Source of the DNA: Candidatus Methanoperedens nitratireducens
GTDB taxonomy: Archaea > Halobacteriota > Methanosarcinia > Methanosarcinales > Methanoperedenaceae
Direction of reading: 5' to 3'
Assembly (NCBI RefSeq): GCF_000685155.1
Contig: NZ_JMIY01000002.1
Location: 11,131 to 57,517, forward strand
DNA: 46,387 nt
Part shown: positions 25,039-31,966 of the stretch, piece by piece
Layout: each line of letters opens with the position of its first letter
Numbering within the stretch: position 1 is the first letter of the stretch
Made by a program: the position numbers and the translations under genes
Notes under the pieces: generated by a model
What the model was told of the DNA's origin: nothing
Database searches by the model: none
The model's input: only the letters and a program-made list of their open reading frames with translations

Positions 25039-25131
25039 TATGTTCGCCCCCTTGTATGTTGTTTATATTGTTCTATCTGTTTATACTGTTCTACTTGCTT
25101 GTACTGTTCTACCCGGCATTAAAACCGGGCC

Positions 25132-25189
25132 AATGCGCCCCCGGGGCTCGAACCCGGCCATTCGGCTCACAGATTCCGATAGGCGTATA
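25132..25189 (-). ncRNA. tRNA-like element in leader of array gene 3
   Basis: This is a second copy of the element before gene 2. On the minus strand it has the closing stem ATACGCC/GGCGCAT (one A-C mismatch), the TCGG/CCGA arm with loop AATCTGTGAG, and the T-like arm CCGGG/CCCGG with a T-loop of TTCGAGC type. It is followed by the CCCGG/CCGGG hairpin (25112-25129). Array gene 4 has matching sequence on both sides but lacks about 144 bp containing this element. The A-C mismatch would be a G-U pair on the opposite strand, so orientation is not fully settled. Confidence 0.55.
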
Positions 25190-25254
25190 GAAGGTAATAT
25201 TCCATGATATATACCCGGGGCCTTTCATGAGTTCATTCAATCAAAGCCATCAAG

Positions 25255-25366
25255 ATTTAACTGAAGATACCCCCATATCCGTTAACTTGACCTTGTTAAC
25301 TAGGTAATTTCCTCATGGTATATATACATTACTATATTTTATACTATTTAAAAATTAATTTTATGA
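25255..25366 (-). promoter_or_regulatory. Conserved promoter and upper leader, array gene 3
   Basis: This segment aligns nearly base for base with 26618-26716 upstream of gene 4. It includes TTGACCTTGTTAACTAGGTAAT, then a TATATATACATTACTATATTTTATA stretch with TATA-like boxes on the minus strand, then AAAAATTAATTTT. I read it as promoter plus start of the leader. Confidence 0.55.
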
Positions 25367-25392
25367 GATATATCTTCCTCTACTTGAATAGC

Positions 25393-25414
25393 AGAGGAAG
25401 ATTTACCTTTCTCT
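25393..25414 (-). terminator. Hairpin terminator of secreted gene 4
   Basis: AGAGGAAG (25393-25400) pairs with CTTTCTCT (25407-25414) with one mismatch. It lies 180 bases past the annotated stop of gene 4 but only about 50 bases past the stop of the frame-shifted tail at 25463, which suggests that the original gene was longer. Confidence 0.55.
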
Positions 25415-25462
25415 AAATTTTTGCTCTTTTTTCTATAGTAATGAGGCTACACCTATAATGAT

Positions 25463-25598
25463 CTCACATGGGTGTTCGTTCCATATGGATCATCCACATG
25501 CTCAATCTCATGCAGGCAGTTTCTATATCACGCTCATCTATGTTCTCATGATAAACTCTGGTGCTTTGAATTAATATATCGATATTCTTCGTATTATC
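25463..25598 (-). pseudogene. Frame-shifted 3' tail of array gene 4
   Basis: After the gene 4 stop, the neighbouring frame reads on for about 45 codons without a stop (FDNTKNIDILIQSTRVYHEN, then IDERDIETAC and so on). One fewer T in the four-T run at the gene's end would join the two frames. The tail ends about 50 bases before the terminator hairpin, the normal spacing in this array. Either a one-base mutation or a sequencing error explains this. Confidence 0.45.
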
Positions 25599-26556
25599 AA
25601 AAGATTTTATCTAAAGATTTAATTTTATCTAAAATTTTCGTCAAAATACCATAGTCTACGTCTGAATTTTCATATTTGTATACGCTTGAATTCTCACTCT
25701 TGTCTACGTTCGAATTTACAAATTTGTCTACTTTTGGATTCTCACGCTTATCTATGCTTGAATTCCCAGGTTTGTCCACACTATTTGGATTTTCAGATTT
25801 TTCTGAGCTTGAATTTCCAGGTTCGTCCACATTATTTGGATTTTCAGATTTTCCTGAGCTTGAATTCCCAGGCTCATCTACATCTGAACTCTCACTCGTT
25901 TCTACGTTTGAATTCTCACTTGTTTCTACGTTTGAATTCTCACGTTCACCTACATCTGAACTCTCACTCGTTTCTACGTTTGAATTTTCACGCTCATTTA
26001 CGTTTGAATTCCCATTCTCCTTCACGTTTGAACTCTCACGTTCACCTACATCTGAACTCTCACTCGTTTCTACATTTGAGTCCTCACGTTTGTTTACGTT
26101 TGAATTCCCATTCTCCTTCACGTTTGAACTCTCACTCGTTTCTACGTTTGAATTTTCATGATCATTTACGTTTGAATTTTCACGTTCACCTACATCTGAA
26201 CTCTCACTCGTTTCTACGTTTGAACTCTCACGCTCATTTACGTTTGAATTCCCATTCTCCTTCACGTTTGAATTCTCATGTTCACCTACATCTGAACTCT
26301 CACTCGTTTCTACATTTGAACTCTCACGCTCTTCTACGTTTGAGTCCTCTCGTTCGTTTACGTTTGAATTTCCAATCTCCTTCACGTTTGGACTCTCAAC
26401 CCTGTCTATGTCTGAATTCTTAAGTTCATCTACGTTTCCATACTTATCCACGTTCTTGTATTCATCGACATTATTCTTGACCACTCCAGCCATTGCAGGC
26501 AATGTTATTCCCACCATGGCAGATACTAGCAATGTCAATATTAGTAATTTTCGCAC
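25597..26556 (-). CDS. Secreted octapeptide-repeat protein (array gene 4)
   Basis: This 319-residue protein has a signal peptide nearly identical to gene 3 (residues 1-23) and a short Asn/Asp/Tyr linker. Residues 47-230 are 23 uninterrupted octapeptides of the form [NSD]S[ND]Vxxx[EG]. Four-unit blocks recur (NSNVKENG, NSNVNERE, SSNVETSE, SSDVGERE). From 231 on, the repeat drifts to a Pro-containing form (GNSSSEKSENPNSVDKPG). There is no Cys or aromatic cluster. Strict period-8 spacing of Val with small polar neighbours suggests a solenoid or extended surface fibre. The gene lacks the tRNA-like leader found before genes 2 and 3, and a one-base frameshift probably removed its last about 45 residues. 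Confidence 0.72.
   Translation of the reverse strand: MRKLLILTLLVSAMVGITLPAMAGVVKNNVDEYKNVDKYGNVDELKNSDIDRVESPNVKEIGNSNVNEREDSNVEERESSNVETSESSDVGEHENSNVKENGNSNVNERESSNVETSESSDVGERENSNVNDHENSNVETSESSNVKENGNSNVNKREDSNVETSESSDVGERESSNVKENGNSNVNERENSNVETSESSDVGERENSNVETSENSNVETSESSDVDEPGNSSSGKSENPNNVDEPGNSSSEKSENPNSVDKPGNSSIDKRENPKVDKFVNSNVDKSENSSVYKYENSDVDYGILTKILDKIKSLDKIF
25867..26418 (-). repeat. Octapeptide-coding tandem repeat in array gene 4
   Basis: There are 23 in-frame 24-bp units without a gap, organised partly as 96-bp blocks of four units (clear at residues 95-126, 143-174 and 175-206). The block structure indicates expansion by unequal recombination. Confidence 0.85.
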
Positions 26557-26617
26557 TATGTTCGCCCCCTCGTGTGTTGTTTATACTGTTATACTTGCTT
26601 GTACTGTTCAGTCAAAG

Positions 26618-26716
26618 TTTAACTAAGATACCCCGGCCGTTTGACCTTGTTAACTAGGTAATCTCTTATGATATATAAACATTACTATATTTTATACCTA
26701 TTAAAAATTAATTTCT
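26618..26716 (-). promoter_or_regulatory. Conserved promoter and upper leader, array gene 4
   Basis: This is the homologue of 25255-25366. Downstream of it, the sequence joins directly to the gene-proximal leader (TACTTGCTTGTACTGTTC, shared with gene 3), so the tRNA-like cassette is missing. Further upstream, about 26733-26767 is nearly identical to 23767-23801 in the gene 2 leader (TCTATCCACTT, TTTTCGGTGA). Confidence 0.5.
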
Positions 26717-26906
26717 TCTATATATAGTATTCTCTATCCACTTTATACATCTAGTTTTCGGTGAACGAGCCCATCGCAGCGACAAGCCCATTCCCTGCTG
26801 GCTCTTGCATATTAGGCCAGGTTTAAAAGTTTTAAGTAATCATTGCTTTAATTTGTATTTTATAAACCACAACCTAAATAATCAAGGAGCTTCTAATCAA
26901 CCATTA

Positions 26907-26951
26907 CTTTACACTTAACGTAAACATATATACTTTACATCGATTGTAACG
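26907..26951 (+). promoter_or_regulatory. ccmE promoter with two CTTTAC-N7-GTAAAG-type operators
   Basis: Two palindromes flank a TATA box. Site 1 (26907-26925) is CTTTAC ACTTAAC GTAAAC and site 2 (26933-26951) is CTTTAC ATCGATT GTAACG, 26 bases apart. ATATATA lies between them (about 26926-26932). A bound repressor would cover the TATA box. Single copies occur at 33455 and 38697. Confidence 0.65.
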
Positions 26952-26988
26952 GTAATAACGTGTATGAAGTGTAAATGAGGTGGCATAA

Positions 26989-27396
26989 GTGAACAGAAAG
27001 CAAAAAAACATGCTTGGTATCGGGGTTGTAGCAGTATCGATAATCTATCTGAGCGCGCTGAGTTTCAGCAACGCCCTCTCATTCTACTATGAAGTAGGTG
27101 AATTTGTCGAGCTGGCAGATTCACTGGATGGAAAAGTTGTCAATGTAAATGGTACCATATTAAAAAATTCGACTATATGGGAACCTGAGAAGGCAAGACT
27201 CACATTCAAACTGGGGGACGACAGCGCCACTATCACAGTGGTATCGAATGAGGGAATGCCGGGCAATTATAAAGAGGAAATCCCGGCAGTGGTGACCGGC
27301 TATTTTATAAACGGCACTTTCCAGGCAAACCAGGTTATCACAAAATGCCCTTCAAAATACGGGGAACTCGATCACGGTGACCATGATGAAACATAA
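26989..27396 (+). CDS. ccmE: Cytochrome c maturation haem chaperone CcmE (CxxxY type)
   Basis: CcmE holds haem covalently outside the membrane and passes it to apocytochromes through CcmF. This 135-residue protein has an N-terminal anchor (residues about 8-30) and an OB-fold domain (FVELADSLDGKVVNVNGTI, GMPGNYKEEIPAVVTGYF). The haem-binding motif is KCPSKYG, that is Cys119-xxx-Tyr123. This is the CxxxY form known from archaea and Desulfovibrio rather than the HxxxY of E. coli. A His/Asp tail (DHGDHDET) follows. The GTG start has GAGGTGG seven bases upstream. It is the first gene of the ccm operon, directly behind the double operator. Confidence 0.92.
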   Translation: MNRKQKNMLGIGVVAVSIIYLSALSFSNALSFYYEVGEFVELADSLDGKVVNVNGTILKNSTIWEPEKARLTFKLGDDSATITVVSNEGMPGNYKEEIPAVVTGYFINGTFQANQVITKCPSKYGELDHGDHDET

Positions 27397-27408
27397 AGAG
27401 GAATTCTA

Positions 27409-29415
27409 ATGGAACTAGGAGAAACAACGTTAGTAATCGCATTGATATTGAGCGTATATGCGATTGCTGCACACATCTTTGGGATATGGAAAAAGAAAAA
27501 TGAACTTTTCGATAGTGCCAGGATCGCAATCATCGCAATTGCAGTGCTTCTCACCATCGCATCTATCTGGCTTTTTAACCTGTTCATCACCCGCAATTTC
27601 CAGTATGAATATGTTGCTCTATACAGCAGTCTTGATCTACCAATGGTCTATACTATCTCCGCATTCTGGGCCGGGGCCGATGGTTCATTACTGCTCTGGG
27701 CATGGCTGATAGCCATCTATATTGCCATGATCGCAGTGAGAGGGAAATCCTATGATAACCTGATAAAACATGCAATGCCTGTCATCCTTGTCACTCTTGC
27801 CTATTTCCTCTACATGATGCTGACAGTGTCCCGTCCTTTCAGGATGCTTGATTTTATTCCTGTGGATGGAAACGGCTTAAACCCGCTTCTTCAGGATCCG
27901 GGCATGCTCTTCCATCCCACTACGCTTTTCTGGGGTTATGCCGGGGCAATAATCCCATTTGCACTCATGATCGCAGGGATCTATCTTGCAGATGATACAT
28001 GGACATACCGTGCAAGACGCTGGGCACTGTGGGCATGGCTTGGATTAACCCTGGGCAATATGTTCGGGAGCTACTGGGCATACACTGTGCTCAACTGGGG
28101 CGGGTTCTGGGGATGGGACCCTGTTGAGAACGCCTCCTTCCTTCCATGGCTCACCCTGACAGCATTCTATCACAGCACTATGATACAGGAGCGCAAAGGA
28201 GGTATGAAGTTCTGGAATATCCTGCTTATACTGCTCACATGGGAACTCGTGGTATACGGAACCCTGCTCACGCGAAGCGGGATAATCAGCTCGGTCCATA
28301 CATTCGGAGAATCCACTACCGCCCCTTATTATATCAACTATATGATTGTGGTGCTGGCAGCTACACTCATACTTGTGGCGTGGAAATACAACTCGATACA
28401 GAGCAAGAAAGTCTTTGAATCCTTCGTTTCACGGGAAGCAAGTTTCCTATACAATAACTGGATATTTATGGCATCCACAGCCTCGGTTCTCTGGGGAACG
28501 ACGTATCCTCTGCTCTCAGAGGCCTTCCGCGGCTACAAGGTGATGGTCGGCCCGAGCTTCTACAACCAGGTGAACGTGCCGCTTGGTATAGCACTTCTTT
28601 TCCTCATGGGCATATGTCCTCTTATAGCCTGGAGGAGGGCATCAGTATCGCACCTCCAGAGGAACTTCACCATGCCCCTTGCGACAGCAGTAGGTGTAAC
28701 GGCTATTGCATTTGTCTTCGGGATACGTGATTTTTATGCCCAGATTGTAGTCGCAGGCAGTGTACTTGTAATAGCCACCCATCTTGTAGATGTATCCAAG
28801 ATCGTGAACAGGCAGAAAAAGCTTGAGGATAGAGGATACCTGAAGAATTTCTCAAAAGCGTTCTGGAATAACCGCAGGACGTTCGGCGGTTACCTGTGCC
28901 ATATTGCGATCCTGATGATAATAGTCAGCGCTGCAGGAGCTGTAGTATATGAGAAAGAAGGGACCTTTAATATGAGAATCGGCGACACATCCAGCGTCGG
29001 TAGCTATGAGTTCCAGCTTACCAGGGTAGACCAGTATATGAAAAGTAACAGACAGGTAACTGCGGCTCTATTTGATGTTTATAAGAATGGTGAGCTGATT
29101 CTGACCGATGCTAATGCGCTCATGTATTATTATGCGAGGCAGGATAATACTAATGTCAAACCCATGGCCTATCGCATTGGTCTGGATGACCTGTATTTCT
29201 CAGCCCAGGCTATTACACCTGACCACGCTACACTTAAAATCAAGGTAATGCCTGTTATGTTCCTTATGTGGCTCGGTGGATTCTATGTACTCATCCTTGG
29301 GATCCTGATATGCGTATCAACTGTTATACCCATAAGACAGAGAAGATTATCTGCTGATATAAATGTAAAGGAAAGTATGAAAAAAATGACAACGGAGAGT
29401 GTACATGATATATAA
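27409..29415 (+). CDS. ccmF: Cytochrome c haem lyase subunit CcmF
   Basis: This 668-residue membrane protein has about 15 helices and carries out haem ligation with CcmH. The WWD motif is complete at residues about 229-243 (NWGGFWGWDPVENASF). The N-terminal conserved WAGADGSLLLWAW lies near residue 85, and HPTTLFWGYAG and FHSTM-like histidine segments are candidate haem ligands. A soluble region near residues 520-625 precedes a last membrane helix. It starts 12 bases after ccmE, and its 3' end overlaps the first ccmH. CcmA, B and C are not in the window and must be encoded elsewhere. Confidence 0.95.
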   Translation: MELGETTLVIALILSVYAIAAHIFGIWKKKNELFDSARIAIIAIAVLLTIASIWLFNLFITRNFQYEYVALYSSLDLPMVYTISAFWAGADGSLLLWAWLIAIYIAMIAVRGKSYDNLIKHAMPVILVTLAYFLYMMLTVSRPFRMLDFIPVDGNGLNPLLQDPGMLFHPTTLFWGYAGAIIPFALMIAGIYLADDTWTYRARRWALWAWLGLTLGNMFGSYWAYTVLNWGGFWGWDPVENASFLPWLTLTAFYHSTMIQERKGGMKFWNILLILLTWELVVYGTLLTRSGIISSVHTFGESTTAPYYINYMIVVLAATLILVAWKYNSIQSKKVFESFVSREASFLYNNWIFMASTASVLWGTTYPLLSEAFRGYKVMVGPSFYNQVNVPLGIALLFLMGICPLIAWRRASVSHLQRNFTMPLATAVGVTAIAFVFGIRDFYAQIVVAGSVLVIATHLVDVSKIVNRQKKLEDRGYLKNFSKAFWNNRRTFGGYLCHIAILMIIVSAAGAVVYEKEGTFNMRIGDTSSVGSYEFQLTRVDQYMKSNRQVTAALFDVYKNGELILTDANALMYYYARQDNTNVKPMAYRIGLDDLYFSAQAITPDHATLKIKVMPVMFLMWLGGFYVLILGILICVSTVIPIRQRRLSADINVKESMKKMTTESVHDI

Positions 29416-29821
29416 AATAATTGCAATACTGTTCTTCATGACTGTACTGGCAATGCCGGTAATAGCCGTAACTGAAGAGGAGATTACATCAAACCTGAAC
29501 TGTCCTGATGTGGGAGGGTGCACTATGATCGCCGCCGATTGCTCATGTGAGAGCGCTCTTGAACTGAAAGGTAAAGTCAGGGCGATGCTTGATCAGGGAC
29601 TATCGCAGAAACAAATATACGATAGGCTCACTGCAGAATACGGGAGAGAGATCCTGGCCACACCGCCCAAGGAAGGATTTGACTGGATAGTATGGCTTGC
29701 CCTGCCTGCCGGGATCATTGTGGGCGGGGTTGTTGTTTATAAGATAAGCAGGAAAAAAATGGATGAGGATGAGATCTTTGAATATGAGTACCAAAAATTC
29801 TTGCAGGAGCGTGAAAAATAA
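29405..29821 (+). CDS. ccmH: CcmH paralogue 1 with unusual Cys spacing
   Basis: This is a CcmH-like protein of 138 residues: signal/anchor, small three-helix thiol domain (residues about 22-75), second membrane helix (about 95-113) and charged tail. The fold signature EEEITSNLNCP, LDQGLSQKQIYDRLTAEYGREIL is clear. The expected CxxC (or CPxC) is replaced by Cys33-PDVGG-Cys39, with a further Cys46-Ser-Cys48. This spacing differs from the second CcmH in the same operon, so its redox role may differ or it may prefer another apocytochrome. The ATG at 29405 has GGAG nine bases upstream and overlaps the end of ccmF. Its stop overlaps the next start. Confidence 0.85.
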   Translation: MIYKIIAILFFMTVLAMPVIAVTEEEITSNLNCPDVGGCTMIAADCSCESALELKGKVRAMLDQGLSQKQIYDRLTAEYGREILATPPKEGFDWIVWLALPAGIIVGGVVVYKISRKKMDEDEIFEYEYQKFLQEREK

Positions 29822-31470
29822 TGAATAAATTATTGCTGTTATTTGTTATACTGGCTGTACTGGGCGGCTCTGCTTCAGCAGCACAGATCAGCGGAAACGT
29901 TACTTCTGGAGGAGAAAAACTGGCCGGACAGACAGTAACGCTGAGCAGGATAAACGGTACAGTACAGAGCGAAGAGAGCATGACCGGGATCATCTATAAC
30001 TTTGTGCCATTAGCCGACACAGCAACAGATAAAGACGGGAATTATGTGTTCAGTGACCTTAAAGATGATGAATATAGAGTCAATGTAACTTATAATGGCT
30101 CTATATTCGGGGAACATGTGATCTTAAGAGATAAGGCTGTTATGGATTTCAATCTCTCAGAGAAAATAGAGGGATCTGTCATGAAGGCAAATAATACACT
30201 TGAAGGAATACCGCTTCGCCTTCTCGATATAAAAGGCATTGAGGTAATGAACACTTTTACTAATGAGAGCGGGAAATACTTGTTTAATAATGTTAACGCA
30301 GGCAGGACCTACATTGTCGAGGCCACGTATGAGGATGTCCCGTACACAGAGCTTGTAAATGCCTCAGAGAGCGTTGATTTTACAGTTTATGACACTACAG
30401 AAGAAAGGGATATAATCAGCGTAAAGATAGACCACATAGTCCTCTCCCGTGTACCAACTGGAATAAAAGTTGATGAGTACGTTGAATTCATGAATACCGG
30501 GGATAAGGTTTTCTTCAGTAAAGACCGTACATGGCTTGGCATTTCAACACCAGAGGGCATAACAAGGTTCCAGACAGATGTCATGGAATGCTGTCTTGTA
30601 AGGGAGAAGAATGCAGCATGGATAGATCCTATGAAGCCGCTTTTGCCTGGTGAGACATACGGTGCTGAGATCTCATACATCCTGAGCCCGGATTCATCCG
30701 AGGCAGTATTTACCAAAGAGATGATATACAACACATCATATTTCACCCTGCTTTCTGAAAGAAATAACGGTTTCGGGATTGAAAGCACATATGCTAAAAA
30801 GCAAATAGTTCCAAGTGAAGGGAGAGAGTTCGAAGTCCTGACCTCACAGAATATACCAAGAAACCAGATAGTAGATACACAGATAACAGGTTATGTTCCC
30901 TCAAGAACAGAAGGGGATTTTAACTACCTTATCCCTCTTGTAGCAGTAGCACTGGTCGGAGCTGTCTCGTATCCATTCCTCAAAAACAGGATGACCCAAA
31001 AAACAAGAAGACGTTCGATCAAGCCATCACCTTCAGCACAGGTACCTGTGAATGTGCCTCAAGAAGCACCTGAAAGCAAGCCGCAGCTCAATGCTGCTCC
31101 AGAGGATGCATCAGGAAAAGATATAATAGAGATGTCATTCGATGAGTTGCTTGCTGAGAAAAATGCTGCTTTTGAGTCAATCCTTAATCTTGAGAACAGA
31201 TTCAACGACGGTGAGATTCCAGAAAAAGAGTACAAAGAGCTTAAAAAACAATACAAAGAAAAAGCGATGCTTATTATAAAACAATTGAAAGAGAGAGCAT
31301 TAAACCTTGACCTCGAGCAGCCTGTGCCAGTACTTGAGAAAATAATCGAACGTGTAGATGATATAGATATTCTCGAGGAACTGCTGGACAGGGAAAAAGA
31401 AGGAGAGAACAGGGATGAACTGAAGAGCATAATCGAACAGAGGATAGAGAATATAGAACAAAATGAGTAA
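29821..31470 (+). CDS. Membrane protein with two CarboxypepD_reg-like domains and MECC motif, CcmH partner
   Basis: This 549-residue protein has a signal peptide (1-20) and two carboxypeptidase-regulatory-like beta-sandwich domains (about 21-115 and 116-190; note DKDGNYVFSDLKDDEYRV and NESGKYLFNNVNAGRTY). A third extracellular domain (about 200-350) contains VMECCLV (Met255-Glu-Cys257-Cys258). One membrane helix (about 368-388) and a cytoplasmic Glu/Lys coiled coil complete it. The third domain, helix and coil are shared with the 307-residue protein downstream of the second CcmH, including the MECCLV motif. Topology and position recall CcmI. I infer a role in presenting or reducing apocytochrome thiols; this is not shown by homology. 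Confidence 0.75.
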   Translation: MNKLLLLFVILAVLGGSASAAQISGNVTSGGEKLAGQTVTLSRINGTVQSEESMTGIIYNFVPLADTATDKDGNYVFSDLKDDEYRVNVTYNGSIFGEHVILRDKAVMDFNLSEKIEGSVMKANNTLEGIPLRLLDIKGIEVMNTFTNESGKYLFNNVNAGRTYIVEATYEDVPYTELVNASESVDFTVYDTTEERDIISVKIDHIVLSRVPTGIKVDEYVEFMNTGDKVFFSKDRTWLGISTPEGITRFQTDVMECCLVREKNAAWIDPMKPLLPGETYGAEISYILSPDSSEAVFTKEMIYNTSYFTLLSERNNGFGIESTYAKKQIVPSEGREFEVLTSQNIPRNQIVDTQITGYVPSRTEGDFNYLIPLVAVALVGAVSYPFLKNRMTQKTRRRSIKPSPSAQVPVNVPQEAPESKPQLNAAPEDASGKDIIEMSFDELLAEKNAAFESILNLENRFNDGEIPEKEYKELKKQYKEKAMLIIKQLKERALNLDLEQPVPVLEKIIERVDDIDILEELLDREKEGENRDELKSIIEQRIENIEQNE

Positions 31471-31471
31471 G

Positions 31472-31495
31472 TAGATAGGTGATCATGCCTATCTA
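31472..31495 (+). other. 8-bp intercistronic hairpin in ccm operon
   Basis: TAGATAGG (31472-31479) and CCTATCTA (31488-31495) form a perfect stem with an 8-base loop, between the two CcmH/partner modules. No U-run follows, so processing, stability or attenuation is more likely than full termination. Confidence 0.5.
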
Positions 31496-31516
31496 TACCT
31501 CTGTTCAACCCTGTAA

Positions 31517-31966
31517 ATGAAGAGAATGGAGCAATCAAAATTAATGCTGAGGATGGTTTTACTGTTTATTCTTTTAATACCAGCAATTCTTCCGGTTCAT
31601 GCTACAGATGAAGATATAACCTCTGGTCTTATATGCCCGTGCGAATGCGCTATGGTTATATCAACGTGCGACTGCCCCACTGCAATACAGATCAAAAAAG
31701 AGATCATTCAGATGAAGAATGACGGCTTTTCAGAGAAGCAGGTATTCTCAGCTCTTCAAGCAGAATACGGAAGGGGAATCCTGGCGCATCCTGAGAAACC
31801 AGTACCACTGTGGATAGCGGGTATACCATTAACCCTTATATTAATGTTTATAGGGTATATGATGACAAGAAAACCAAATCCGGATATTATACCTGATAAA
31901 AAGAGATACGAACAGCGGTTTGAGGAAGAATACAGGAAATTTGTTTCCGAGATGGAGGAACCGTGA
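31517..31966 (+). CDS. ccmH: CcmH paralogue 2 (CPCEC type)
   Basis: This second CcmH-like protein has 149 residues: anchor, thiol domain, second membrane helix (about 98-115) and charged tail. The Cys region reads GLICPCECAMVISTCDCP, giving Cys40, 42, 44, 51 and 53, a Cys-dense version of the CcmH redox site. The helix pair with IKKEIIQMKNDGFSEKQVF and AEYGRGILAHP follows as in other CcmH proteins. It should keep apocytochrome CxxCH cysteines reduced. The start could also be the ATG three codons on. Its stop codon overlaps the GTG of its partner gene, repeating the ccmH1-partner arrangement. Confidence 0.88.
   Translation: MKRMEQSKLMLRMVLLFILLIPAILPVHATDEDITSGLICPCECAMVISTCDCPTAIQIKKEIIQMKNDGFSEKQVFSALQAEYGRGILAHPEKPVPLWIAGIPLTLILMFIGYMMTRKPNPDIIPDKKRYEQRFEEEYRKFVSEMEEP

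Noticed and set aside
23681-25189. Complete tRNA genes
   Set aside because: The T-loop sequences are perfect, but only 23-25 bases separate acceptor and T-arm, too few for both D and anticodon arms.
23927-25207. Long Ser/Arg-rich open frame of 426 codons on the plus strand opposite array gene 3
   Set aside because: It is the antisense of a biased Glu/Asp/Arg/Leu coding sequence, runs through the promoter-proximal leader, and has no ribosome site; the minus-strand frame has signal peptide, start site and terminator.
25676-26423. Plus-strand frames rich in Ser/Phe/Leu and His/Leu opposite array gene 4
   Set aside because: Mirror images of the octapeptide repeat in other frames; no signal, start or conservation argument.
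22100-26716. CRISPR array
   Set aside because: The repeats are in-frame coding units of 24 bp with no unique spacers, and no cas genes are present.
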